Of a DNA stretch of 64,000 nt, positions 10,001 through 17,429 are shown piece by piece. Under the pieces are notes generated by a model, which searched no databases, was not told the origin of the DNA, and saw only the letters and a list, made by a program, of their open reading frames with translations. Every line of letters begins with the position of its first letter. The first letter of the stretch is position 1. Source of the DNA: Blastocatellia bacterium (lineage in GTDB: Bacteria; Acidobacteriota; Blastocatellia; Chloracidobacteriales; Chloracidobacteriaceae); NCBI GenBank assembly GCA_019695185.1, contig JAIBAN010000026.1:1-64000 (forward strand). Direction: 5' to 3'. The position numbers were made by a program, and so were the translations under genes.

Positions 10001-10852
10001 TCCGCCGCCCGCATACAGCACCCGAACGCCATTCGGATTCTGGATTCAGGGATTTCGGCGGAAGGCATTGCCTATCTGGTCATGGAACTGCTGGATGGCG
10101 TTTCCCTCGCCGATGAATTGGCTGTTCGCCAACGTTTGAGCCTGCGCCGGGCGGTGGCCATTATCCACCCGGTTTGCCTGGCCCTGGCTGAAGCTCATCG
10201 GTTGGGCATCATCCACCGTGACATCAAACCGGCCAATATTTTTCTCCACCGTGCGCCGGAGGGGGAAATCGTCAAACTGGTTGATTTCGGGATTGCCAAA
10301 ATGTTGGGCGAGGATACGGATGAAAAATTGCAGAACCTGACGGCCACCGGGGGTTTTATCGGAACACCGACCTACATGGCTCCGGAACGGTTGCGGGGTC
10401 AGGAATATGATGGCCGGTCAGATGTCTACAGCCTGGGCGTGGTCCTGTACGAAATGTTATGTGGCCGCACACCCTATGCCGCCGGTGCCGGAAATCCGTT
10501 TAGCGTGGTGGTCAAGCACTTGTATGAAGGGATTCCCTCCCTGCGGCAGTTCAATCCGCAGCTTCCGGTTGAGGTTGAAACCATCATTCTCACCGCCCTG
10601 GCCAAAAACCCTGAGGAACGGCCTGGAGCCAAAGAATTTGCCGACCTGCTGTGGGCGGCAGCCGAACCCTTTTTCGAGCCGGAGTCTATCGAAACCGGTC
10701 CGGCGCTTGTCACCATTGAGGTTGACCCGGATGCCCCGACTGGGATTTTTGACCAACTGCCCACCACTGCACGACCCCAGGTTGACACAGCAATGGAAGA
10801 AGCCCCGACCGGTTTCTTTGCCGGGCAACTGGAACAAGGCTCCCCGGATTGA
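7070..10852 (+). CDS. Two-component-type beta-propeller sensor fused to Ser/Thr protein kinase
   Basis: About 1260 residues. Order: signal peptide (about 5-30); 14 Reg_prop blades (about 35-710) with repeated LWIGTxGGGLxRYD motifs, enough for two seven-bladed propellers; Y_Y_Y domain (about 737-807); one transmembrane helix (about 813-835); cytoplasmic coiled coil (about 840-915); Hanks-type kinase (about 920-1190) with GSGGFG loop, AVKVF lysine, HRDIKPAN catalytic loop, DFG and APE-like PERLRG; acidic tail with three T-G-I/F-F repeats. Propeller-Y_Y_Y ectodomains normally drive histidine kinases of the hybrid (BT4663-like) type; here a Ser/Thr kinase takes that place. The start is the ATG at 7070, before the signal peptide; no good ribosome site is seen. 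The ligand is unknown, perhaps a glycan by family analogy. Confidence 0.9.
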   Translation: MKHRKMTLASLCCGWLLLLWGSWAEVSQPVGAASNRLQLGHLGLEQGLSQSGVMALLQDRKGFLWLGTQDGLNRYDGATFKAYRHNPADPTSLSNNFIKTLYEDRAGQLWIGTDGGGLNRYDAQTDSFVSFKADPTVPGSLGANSVWAIGEDAQGRLWVGGYGSGLCRFDPQANRFSVYQHDPTRAGSLPGDNVFALYLDRQQRLWVGMWGGGLCQYDPLTDGFLSWNDGPERPTGLNSRFVYALTEDRQGNLWLATGGNGVYRLDARRERFVNYRSDLKNPVSLTTDYVFTIFEDSQGKIWVGTRGGGVCRYNPQRDGFDAMTLDRNHPDVSSCRVIRAFFQDRAGTLWIGTEGEGVYFYDPLAERFHNLKPDPHRLDGLPEKAVKAVLQDRSGRIWIGTWGGGLCRYDPVSDRYQTFRQEPQVPGSLPNDSVFALYEDSAGRLWVGTDGGGLCRYDPATERFVLYPGDAQNPEALPSNNIAALAEDSRHNLWVGLNGSGVCQFNPQTGKVLRRFQNDPHRSDSLSSDAIYALFIGVDDTIWVGTRGGGLCRYLPQTETFQQYGVLPAQANGLTANVVNALYQDAQRVLWIGTRGGGLNRLDPQTGLITVFQIQNGLPNDVINAIAPDRQGNLWLSTNRGIAKFDPRRGTFRNFDAGDGLQSNEFSPGVTFVSREGEIFFGGVAGVTSFHPEAVRDNMYLPPVVITDFKKFNQSVSLPTAIAETPELTLDYKDNFITFEFAALNFTNPGKNQYAYRLVGFDQNWIPAGTQRSATYTNLDGGTYVFQVKGSNNDGLWNEAGASIRLRVLPPPWKRWWAYCLYVTVAALGIWGGVRLQTNRVQAKANVREARLKAAAAEIEARAIAAENLQRVANEAEMQRKNQELNQKIRELDQANQNLLRSQMQADRIFSALAEALPGTVLEGKYQLGERIGSGGFGAVFRGKHLGLNATVAVKVFRPAPGNDSTLAVERFRLEGVSAARIQHPNAIRILDSGISAEGIAYLVMELLDGVSLADELAVRQRLSLRRAVAIIHPVCLALAEAHRLGIIHRDIKPANIFLHRAPEGEIVKLVDFGIAKMLGEDTDEKLQNLTATGGFIGTPTYMAPERLRGQEYDGRSDVYSLGVVLYEMLCGRTPYAAGAGNPFSVVVKHLYEGIPSLRQFNPQLPVEVETIILTALAKNPEERPGAKEFADLLWAAAEPFFEPESIETGPALVTIEVDPDAPTGIFDQLPTTARPQVDTAMEEAPTGFFAGQLEQGSPD

Positions 10853-10893
10853 CTCCCGGAACGACAGATTTTCCCCTGTAAAAACCACAAATC

Positions 10894-10902
10894 TGCTATA
10901 GT
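10894..10902 (+). promoter_or_regulatory. Candidate extended -10 for hybrid histidine kinase
   Basis: TGC-TATAGT at 10894-10902, about 90 bases before the chosen start at 10991. No clear -35 is visible. It suggests the histidine kinase has its own promoter despite the close upstream kinase gene. Confidence 0.38.
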
Positions 10903-10990
10903 TTTTTATCCTCACAAAATGGCCTGAGGGACAGTGCATCTCTCACCGCCGAAGTTCTCACGTCCGAAGTCGTTTGGAAACAATTCGCCA

Positions 10991-13633
10991 ATGCCGGTTC
11001 ACCGCAACATTTGGGGGAACTTGTCTATTGTGTGCATCCTGCTGGTTGCCACGGTATTGTTTTGGCCGTTGAAAGTGGTTGAGGGGCAGGCGACTGGATC
11101 CCAGGCCGCCCGGATTGCCAGCCTGGATGAGACCACGGCCAAATACGACCTCTCGCCGGTGATTGATATCCTGGAGGACCCGTTGCGGACCCTGACTGTT
11201 GAGGAAGTGGCCACACCCACCTGGGACAGCCGCTTTGTTCCCAATCGGCAGCCCATTCCCAATCTGGGGTTTTCCAATTCGGCATTTTGGTTGCGGGTCA
11301 CGGTGCAAAACCTGACCCTGGCACGGGATGAATATGTATTGGAGTTGGCTTTTCCCCGGCTGACCAGGGTTGATTTCTATCAACCGCAAACGGCGGGTGA
11401 GTCGGGAGAACGATTGAAAGCGCGTTTCTCCCATCAGGTTTCCGGGGCTGAAATTGCTTTTGTCCAACGGGAAGTCAAACACCACAATTTGATTTTCAAC
11501 GTGCATATCAAACCCAGGGAAGTCAAAACTCTTTACTTGCGGGTGACAGCCCGGAGTGCGCTCACTTTTCCGTTGACGTTGTGGAGCCGTGAAGCGCTGG
11601 TCGAAAAAGACCGGACTGAAGTGCTTATTCTGGGCATGTATTACGGCATCCTGCTGGTAATGGTGGTGTACAACACGTTTTTGTTTGTGGTGGTGCGTGA
11701 CCGGAACTACCTGCTTTATGTACTGGTTTCAACCGGCATTGGGGTCTTGCAGTTCGCCCAGGATGGGTTTGCCTCGGCATATTTATGGCCGGAGTCATCT
11801 TATTGGGCCAGTCATGCGATTTTGGTTCTGGCTTCTTTGAGTGCTGTATTTGTGGTGTTTTTTGCCCAGGAATATTTGTTGTTGCGGCGGAATGCCCCCG
11901 GTTTCAACAAATTTCTGCATGGTTTTAATGGATTGAATGGCTGTGCCGTTGTCTTTTTTCTGGTTTCCTATAACGTCACGCTGCATAAACTGGAAACCTT
12001 TGGCGGGATTCTGCTGTTTCTCATTTTATTGGCTGGAACCATCCTTTGCATGCAACGGAAATATCGCCCGGCCCGGTTTTATCTGCTTTCGGTCGTGTCT
12101 CTGGCTGCCGGTTTCTGTATCTCTCTGATGCGCAACTTTGGCTTTTTTCCGGACAATTTCCTGACTCATTACAGCATTCATATTGGGACGGCAGTGGACG
12201 TGGTATTGCTTTCGATAGGGTTGGCCGACCGTATCAACCTGCTTCAGGCAGAAAAGCAAGAAGCGGAAACGGTTGCCGCACTCAAAGAGAAGGATGTGGA
12301 ACTCTTTCGCCTGCGCAACGAGGAACTTTCGAATATCAACCACAAACTGAAGGAACTGGACCAACTCAAAGTCGGATTTACCGCCATGCTGGTTCATGAT
12401 TTGAAATCCCCTTTGACGGTCGTCCGGACCACGCTGGACATGTTCAAAAGCAAGGACCTGCCCGCCCAGGTCTTGAACGAGTTGTTGACCACTTCGGAAC
12501 GCAATGTGGACCGGATTCTTACCCTCGTCAATGAAGTGCTGGAACTGTATCGGACGGAAGCGCAGGGACTACAGGTCAAACTGGAACCAGTTGCCCCCGA
12601 ACCATTTCTCTCTGCTTGCGCCAGGTCGGCCCAACTGGCTGCCTCTCCGCAATCCATCACGGTCGAATTCCGCCGCAAAACCTCCCTTCCACCCATTTCG
12701 GCTGACCTGAGCCAACTGGAACGGGTTTTTTCCAACCTCCTTTCGAATGCCATCAAGTTTACCGCACCGGGAGGGGCCGTTGTTTTGGAAGCCGCAGCCG
12801 TTCAGGGAAGCGGAGTGGAATTCGGATTGACCAAACTGGTGGTAAGCGTAACGGACACTGGGGAGGGAATTGCTCCGGAGGCCATCCCTTACATTTTTGA
12901 ACCGTATCGTCAGGCTGAAGCCGGTCGAAAAAAAATAGGGGTGGGGTTGGGACTGGCGATTGTCAAACGGATTGTGGCGGCCCACGGGGGCAATATCTCG
13001 GTGCGCAGCCAGCTTGGGGTGGGTAGTTCCTTCACGGTCGTTTTGCCGGCGGTGTCGGCGGTGCCGGATGAGCAGGGCTGGGAATCTGTTGCAGGTGAGA
13101 CGAGTATTCCGAATTCCTTACTGCTGTGGGGGGAAAAGGCTGCGGAATCAGCAGCGGCCATTCCCCGGTTTGCCACCCAGCCGTTCATTTTGGTGGCGGA
13201 TGACAATCCCATCAATCGCAAGGTGGTCCAAATGCAGTTAAAGAAACTGGGCTGTGAGGTTGAAACCGTTGCAAATGGGCTGGAAGTACTGGAAGCCCTG
13301 TCCCGGAAATCGTTTGATCTTGTGTTTTTGGATTGCCGGATGCCTGAAATGGACGGCTTTGAAACAGCCGCAGCCATCCGCCAGCGGGAACAGGGAAGCG
13401 GAGCCTTGCTCCTGCACGGTGGTGAACCTGCCAAAGATGGGGCTCCAGCGGTGCGTGGCGGTTTGCCGCGGCTTCCGGTGGTGGCGCTGACGGCCAGTTC
13501 GATTGACGGGCGGGACTCATGCCTGGCCGCCGGGATGGATGATTTCCTCGAAAAACCGTTCAAGTCTGAAGAACTGGCTGCAATTCTGGCCCGCTGGCTC
13601 CCGGTTTCATTTGAGCAAGCACCTCAGAACTGA
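10991..13633 (+). CDS. 7TMR-DISM hybrid histidine kinase with receiver domain
   Basis: About 880 residues. Order: signal/TM segment; periplasmic 7TMR-DISM extracellular domain (about 45-205); seven hydrophobic helices (about 210-415); coiled coil; HisKA with phospho-His in MLVHDLKSPL (about 466); HATPase with LLSNAIKFT, DTGEGIAPE and GVGLGLAIVKR; receiver domain (about 730-875) with DD acid pair, phospho-Asp in VFLDCRMPEMDG, ALTASS and LEKPF. All catalytic residues are present. The output partner is not in the operon; a separate Hpt or response regulator must lie elsewhere. An upstream GTG at 10934 with a GAGGGA site is an alternative start. It is 138 bases downstream of another large sensor kinase, so they may respond to related cues. 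Confidence 0.92.
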   Translation: MPVHRNIWGNLSIVCILLVATVLFWPLKVVEGQATGSQAARIASLDETTAKYDLSPVIDILEDPLRTLTVEEVATPTWDSRFVPNRQPIPNLGFSNSAFWLRVTVQNLTLARDEYVLELAFPRLTRVDFYQPQTAGESGERLKARFSHQVSGAEIAFVQREVKHHNLIFNVHIKPREVKTLYLRVTARSALTFPLTLWSREALVEKDRTEVLILGMYYGILLVMVVYNTFLFVVVRDRNYLLYVLVSTGIGVLQFAQDGFASAYLWPESSYWASHAILVLASLSAVFVVFFAQEYLLLRRNAPGFNKFLHGFNGLNGCAVVFFLVSYNVTLHKLETFGGILLFLILLAGTILCMQRKYRPARFYLLSVVSLAAGFCISLMRNFGFFPDNFLTHYSIHIGTAVDVVLLSIGLADRINLLQAEKQEAETVAALKEKDVELFRLRNEELSNINHKLKELDQLKVGFTAMLVHDLKSPLTVVRTTLDMFKSKDLPAQVLNELLTTSERNVDRILTLVNEVLELYRTEAQGLQVKLEPVAPEPFLSACARSAQLAASPQSITVEFRRKTSLPPISADLSQLERVFSNLLSNAIKFTAPGGAVVLEAAAVQGSGVEFGLTKLVVSVTDTGEGIAPEAIPYIFEPYRQAEAGRKKIGVGLGLAIVKRIVAAHGGNISVRSQLGVGSSFTVVLPAVSAVPDEQGWESVAGETSIPNSLLLWGEKAAESAAAIPRFATQPFILVADDNPINRKVVQMQLKKLGCEVETVANGLEVLEALSRKSFDLVFLDCRMPEMDGFETAAAIRQREQGSGALLLHGGEPAKDGAPAVRGGLPRLPVVALTASSIDGRDSCLAAGMDDFLEKPFKSEELAAILARWLPVSFEQAPQN

Positions 13634-13642
13634 GGGCCGGAT

Positions 13643-14398
13643 TTAGGGCACCAGGATTTCCAAAAAACGGTCATAGGCGGAACCAACCGGCAGGTCCGGT
13701 TCGCAGTGCAACCGTTTGCGTTGAGCCAGAACTTCCTGTCCGGTTTGAGGGTTGAAAGCCGTCTTTTCAAACCTTTCCCAATAGATGCCCAGCCCTCGTT
13801 TTTGCCAGTTGGGCACTTGGGCGAATGAAATTCCGTAACCTTCCAACAGCTTTTCCTTGTCCGCCACGGAAACGGAAGCCAAGCGGGTGGCTGCGGTTTC
13901 CGGCGCGGCTCCGTGCTGGCGTAAGGTCCAGTAACACCAGGCATTGAGCGCATTGCGGTGGGCATCTTCGGCCCGCCAGCGAAAATAATCGCGGACCAGT
14001 TCCCGATTGGGCAGTTGGGAAATCCGGCAATCAAACACAGCCACGGTTCCCACCGCCAGTGAAAATCTGGCGCTCGCCTCACCCGCCAGAACCGAGTGGA
14101 GCTTGCGCAGTTTGCGCTGAAAGACGGTTTCCTCCGGATGCAGGAGCAAGGAAATCTCGTCGCTTTCCGTGTAGCCGTAGACCACACGAAATCCGCAGGT
14201 CATAAGGTGTTTAACCGTCAGCCGCATGGCATCACGGAATTTTTCATCAAACGGGGCGGCATATTTCATGACCTCGCGGGTGAAGGTGGTAAAGTGCCGT
14301 CCGTCCAGCCGGGCCACCATATACATGCCGGGCAAAACACAGTGGTCGTGGGCGGTTTCAAAAACCCGCATCCGGGCATCCAGGTCATCAAATTTCAT
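13643..14398 (-). CDS. Thg1-like protein (tRNA-His guanylyltransferase family, 3'-5' polymerase)
   Basis: About 251 residues. Thg1 and bacterial Thg1-like proteins add nucleotides to the 5' end of tRNA in the reverse (3'-5') direction; bacterial members repair 5'-truncated tRNAs. Metal-binding signatures are intact: RLDGRHFTTFT (Asp-Gly), YTESDEISLLL (Asp-Glu) near residue 90. NWQKRGLGIYW matches the C-terminal conserved block. The start at 14398 follows AAGGTGG. It overlaps the upstream PNK-like gene by 11 bases, so the two are translationally coupled. Whether the organism needs it for tRNA-His G-1 (normally encoded in bacteria) or for RNA repair is open; the partner gene favours repair. Confidence 0.9.
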   Translation of the reverse strand: MKFDDLDARMRVFETAHDHCVLPGMYMVARLDGRHFTTFTREVMKYAAPFDEKFRDAMRLTVKHLMTCGFRVVYGYTESDEISLLLHPEETVFQRKLRKLHSVLAGEASARFSLAVGTVAVFDCRISQLPNRELVRDYFRWRAEDAHRNALNAWCYWTLRQHGAAPETAATRLASVSVADKEKLLEGYGISFAQVPNWQKRGLGIYWERFEKTAFNPQTGQEVLAQRKRLHCEPDLPVGSAYDRFLEILVP

Positions 14399-14849
14399 CG
14401 TTCCACCTTGTGACTTCAAAAGATTGAGGTGCATCCAGCCGGACAAAAAACAAATCGTCAAAACCTTCGGCCAAGCTGGGCATTTCCAGCCGGTTGCGGG
14501 TGTTGCGCACACCTTGGGGCGGAATCCGTTCCGGCCCGGTTCGGGTTTCATTGCGAACCAGGGCCTCAGCTATTCGGGATTCGAAAAAATATCCGGTAAT
14601 CCGAAATCCGGCAGCCCTGGCCGGTGCAAGATAGCGGGACCGGTCACGCCGGGAAGGATTGGTGTTATCCACCACAAACGACTGATTCATTTCCAGGCAG
14701 GCATTGAGCAAAATCAGTTCGCGCTGCCGGGTTTTGAGCATGTCCAGATTGATACGGACATGCGTGCGAAAAAACCGCTCCCGGAAAAAAGTGGATTTTC
14801 CAGTAGCCTGAATTCCCATCAGGATGACGGCCTCTGATTGGTGTGGCAT
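14388..14849 (-). CDS. PNK-like P-loop kinase (AAA_33), RNA-repair partner of Thg1-like protein
   Basis: A compact 153-residue P-loop kinase: Walker A GIQATGKST at residues 12-20, an NLDMLK segment whose Asp matches the general base of T4 polynucleotide kinase, and VVDNTNPSRRDRSRYL, the diagnostic block of PNK-like (COG4639-type) kinases. These phosphorylate 5'-OH ends or small molecules. No phosphatase or ligase domain is present. I choose ATG 14849 because sequence further upstream is a TTTGAGC heptamer array; no Shine-Dalgarno is visible. Coupling with the Thg1-like gene suggests it prepares 5' ends for 3'-5' extension, which is my inference. Confidence 0.8.
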   Translation of the reverse strand: MPHQSEAVILMGIQATGKSTFFRERFFRTHVRINLDMLKTRQRELILLNACLEMNQSFVVDNTNPSRRDRSRYLAPARAAGFRITGYFFESRIAEALVRNETRTGPERIPPQGVRNTRNRLEMPSLAEGFDDLFFVRLDAPQSFEVTRWNDEI

Positions 14850-14856
14850 AGGGAGT

Positions 14857-14881
14857 TTTTGAGCTTTGAGCTTTGAGTTTT
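14857..14881. repeat. Heptamer array, unit TGAGCTT/TGAGTTT
   Basis: Three to four tandem 7-base units based on TTTGAGC directly upstream of the PNK-like start codon. A clear inverted partner is not seen. Confidence 0.7.
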
Positions 14882-14950
14882 GGGTATCAGGTCTGGGATT
14901 GTGGCTGAATGGTTTGACGGAAATCAAATCGCTCACACGATTGATTTCAA

Positions 14951-15110
14951 ACCTTGAACCCTAAATCGAACCATATGAGACTGGTACAGTTTTTCACCGC
15001 AGAGACGCAGAGGTTTCGCAGAGGTTTTCTTTTTGTTCTCGGCGGAGTCTTGGCGTCTCTGCGGTGAAGAAAAAAATTCATGTGTACCAATGTTTTGTGG
15101 TTTGATTTAG
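14951..15110. repeat. Large imperfect inverted-repeat element
   Basis: Nested arms: CTAAATCGAACCA (14951-) with TGGTTTGATTTAG (to 15110), TGGTACA (14982-14988) with TGTACCA (15083-15089), and a perfect 16-base inner pair TTCACCGCAGAGACGC (14993-15008) with GCGTCTCTGCGGTGAA (15053-15068). No open reading frame inside. It looks like a small non-autonomous (MITE-like) or REP-like element. Confidence 0.8.
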
Positions 15111-15112
15111 AC

Positions 15113-15192
15113 CTTGAACCCTGAACCCTGAACCCTGAACCCTGAACCCTGAACCCCAGACCCCAGACCCCAGACCCTAGACCCTGAACCCG
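15113..15192. repeat. Heptamer array, units TGAACCC and CCAGACC
   Basis: About eleven tandem 7-base units: first CCTGAAC copies, then three CCCAGAC copies, then back to CCTGAAC. A short copy of the same unit (ACCTTGAACCCT) lies on the left side of the adjacent inverted element. The whole 14937-15439 gap has no gene; beyond the repeats (15200-15430) I see only the etfB upstream region. Confidence 0.88.
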
Positions 15193-15439
15193 GAAAAAAA
15201 TGAATCACCATTCATTCTGAATGCACGGGAGCGGTTGTCAGCAAGCCATCAGTCGTGTTAAGAGTGGATATCAAACTTTTTCATCGTGTGTCACCCGTTT
15301 CCTCCTGTAAGTCAGCGTGTGCAGCTTTGTTTTCCTGTCTTGCCCTGTAATGAGGTGCAGCGTTCAGCCGAGGGAACGTTCCTTTGGTGTCACACCTTGC
15401 GTGTTTATTTCTTTCCTAAAGTTGACAGGGAGGTTTGCC

Positions 15440-16225
15440 TTGAAAATCGCAGTATGTTTGAAAGCCGTGCCGGAAACCGACACCCGGATCCGCATTGCCG
15501 CGGACGGGCGTTCGATTGATCCGACGGATGTGAAGTTCATTATGAGCCCCTACGACGAGTTCGCTTTGGAAGCGGCTCTTTTGACCAAAGAAGCCAAAGG
15601 CGGCGAAGTCGTGGTGTTTGGGCTGGGCGGTGATGAAGTCCCGACCGTGTTGCGCGACGGCCTGGCGCGGGGCGCGGAACGGGCGGTTCATATCAGCAGT
15701 GCCGGAATTGCCACCCATGACCCGATGATTGTCGGGACTGTGCTGGCTGCCGCCCTCAAAGAGTACGGGCCGGATATTACTTTCTTTGGCAAGCATGGCG
15801 TCGGCGGCGACAATCAGGCCGTTCCGTCCATGGTGGCCGAACATCTGGGGGTGCCCCAGGCAACCGTGGTGACCAAAATCGAAGTCAACGACCGCGCCGT
15901 TCGGTGCGAACGTGAAATCGAAGGCGGTTTGGAAGTTGTTTCCACCACGCTCCCCTGCGTGATTGCCGCGCAGAAAGGGATGAACGAACCGCGCTATCCG
16001 AAACTCCCGGCCATTATGCAGGCCAAAAAGAAACCTTTTGCCACCAAAACAGCGGCTGACCTCGGTTTGTCGGCAGCTCAGGTGGGCGATGCGGCTGCAA
16101 CCATGACAATTACGGAATTGCGGTTGCCCCCCGCCCGGCAGGCTGGCCGGCGCATTGAAGGCGATGTCAACGAGCAGGTCAACGGGTTGCTCAGTGCGTT
16201 GCAAAACGAGGCAAAGGTTCTCTAA
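15440..16225 (+). CDS. etfB: Electron transfer flavoprotein beta subunit
   Basis: About 261 residues. ETF accepts electrons from acyl-CoA dehydrogenases and passes them to ETF-quinone oxidoreductase; the beta subunit binds AMP and holds the recognition loop. Family markers: KIAVCLKAVPETD at the N-terminus, SPYDEFALEAAL, GKHGVGGDNQAVPSMVAEHLG, and GLEVVSTTLPCVIAAQKGMNEPRYPKLPAIMQAKKK, whose last part is the ETF-beta signature. The start is TTG 15440, preceded by AGGGAGG at 15427-15433; upstream in-frame codons give no conserved residues. Followed by etfA. Confidence 0.95.
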   Translation: MKIAVCLKAVPETDTRIRIAADGRSIDPTDVKFIMSPYDEFALEAALLTKEAKGGEVVVFGLGGDEVPTVLRDGLARGAERAVHISSAGIATHDPMIVGTVLAAALKEYGPDITFFGKHGVGGDNQAVPSMVAEHLGVPQATVVTKIEVNDRAVRCEREIEGGLEVVSTTLPCVIAAQKGMNEPRYPKLPAIMQAKKKPFATKTAADLGLSAAQVGDAAATMTITELRLPPARQAGRRIEGDVNEQVNGLLSALQNEAKVL

Positions 16226-16226
16226 T

Positions 16227-16280
16227 AGCTATCAGCTATCAGCCGTCAGCCTTTTCCCCGCTGAAAGCTGAAAGCTGGGT
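16227..16280. repeat. Inverted heptamer array between etfB and etfA, units TGATAGC and TGAAAGC
   Basis: AGCTATC AGCTATC AGCCGTC on the left and GCTGAAA GCTGAAA GCTG on the right, forming a short potential hairpin in an 80-base gap inside an operon. The left arm starts one base after the etfB stop. Confidence 0.82.
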
Positions 16281-16305
16281 GCTTTTCAGAAAGGTTACAG
16301 TTTTT

Positions 16306-17292
16306 ATGTCGAATGGAGTTTTGGTATTTGCAGAACAACGCGACGGGCATTTCAAAAAAGCGGGCCTTGAAGCGTTGTCAGAAGGACGGCGGTTGGCCGA
16401 TAAAACGGGAGGTTCCCTGCACGCCGTTGTGATTGGCTCCAATGTGCAAGGGCTGGCCGCTGAAGCCGGTCATTATGGAGCCGACGTGGTGCATGTGGCC
16501 GACAATGCGGCGCTGGCCAAATATTCAACTGATGGATATGCAAAAATCCTGACCGATGTGGTTCGGGACGTGCAACCGGCAGTGGTGGTGGCTTCGGCAA
16601 CCGCCATGGGCAAGGATTTGGCTCCGCGTGTGGCTGCCCGTCTGGGCGTGGGGTTTGCTTCGGATGTGACGGAAACTTCCGTTGACGGCGGCGCTTTCAC
16701 GGTGGTCCGTCCGATGTACGCCGGCAAGGCTTTTGCCAAAGTGGCGTTCAATCGGGCTCCGGCGGTGGCGACCCTGCGGCCCAACGTTTTCGCGGCGGCG
16801 GCACCGGATGCCGGACGCACGGCGGAAGTCAAAGCCGTTGGCGGCGTGGTGGTGGATGGCCTGGCAGCCAAGGTGACGGATATTTTGGCAGCGGCAGGTG
16901 GCAAGATTGAATTGACCGAAGCCGACATCATTGTCTCCGGCGGACGTGGTATCAAAGGACCGGAAAACTATCCTCTGATTCAAGGTCTGGCCGATGCGCT
17001 GGGCGGTGCGGCTGGCGCTTCGCGGGCCGTGGTGGATGCAGGCTGGGTGGACCATTCCTATCAGGTTGGCCAGACCGGTAAAACGGTCAGCCCGTCGCTT
17101 TACATTGCCTGTGGCATTTCAGGTGCCATTCAGCACTTGGCCGGAATGTCGTCCTCGAAATTCATCGTGGCAATCAACAAAGACCCGGATGCACCGATTT
17201 TCAAAGTGGCCGACTATGGCATTATCGGCGACCTCTTTGAAGTCGTGCCGCGTTTGACCGAACAGGCCAAAGCACTCAAGGCCAAAGCCTAG
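16306..17292 (+). CDS. etfA: Electron transfer flavoprotein alpha subunit
   Basis: About 328 residues, partner of EtfB. N-terminal ETF domain (1-190) and C-terminal FAD-binding domain (200-325) with the signature region SGGRGIKGPENYPLIQ, GWVDHSYQVGQTGKTVSP, YIACGISGAIQHLAGM and INKDPDAPIFKVADYGIIGD. The ATG 16306 follows GAAAGG at some distance; an alternative upstream start at 16279 would begin inside the heptamer region. Same strand and order as most bacterial etfBA operons, interrupted only by a repeat. Confidence 0.95.
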   Translation: MSNGVLVFAEQRDGHFKKAGLEALSEGRRLADKTGGSLHAVVIGSNVQGLAAEAGHYGADVVHVADNAALAKYSTDGYAKILTDVVRDVQPAVVVASATAMGKDLAPRVAARLGVGFASDVTETSVDGGAFTVVRPMYAGKAFAKVAFNRAPAVATLRPNVFAAAAPDAGRTAEVKAVGGVVVDGLAAKVTDILAAAGGKIELTEADIIVSGGRGIKGPENYPLIQGLADALGGAAGASRAVVDAGWVDHSYQVGQTGKTVSPSLYIACGISGAIQHLAGMSSSKFIVAINKDPDAPIFKVADYGIIGDLFEVVPRLTEQAKALKAKA

Positions 17293-17299
17293 TTTTTCA

Positions 17300-17427
17300 A
17301 ATTGAGAATTGAGAATTGAGAATTGAGAATTAAAACCTGATAATGTGGGTAGTGATGTTTGGAGCTTCACCCAAAATTGTTGGGACTGTAAAATAATTCT
17401 CAATTCTCAATTCGAAATTCTCAATTC
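17300..17427. repeat. Inverted heptamer array, unit TGAGAAT
   Basis: Left arm 17300-17331 (TTGAGAA, four to five units) and right arm 17395-17427 in reverse complement, with a core of about 63 bases between. The right arm ends three bases before the next start codon. Confidence 0.9.
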
Positions 17428-17429
17428 CT

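Noticed and set aside
14951-15110. Insertion sequence
   Set aside because: Only 160 bases, with no transposase frame; at most a non-autonomous element.
15113-15192. GGGTTCA/TGAACCC arrays as telomere-like ends
   Set aside because: They are internal, short, and occur in inverted pairs at several sites between genes.
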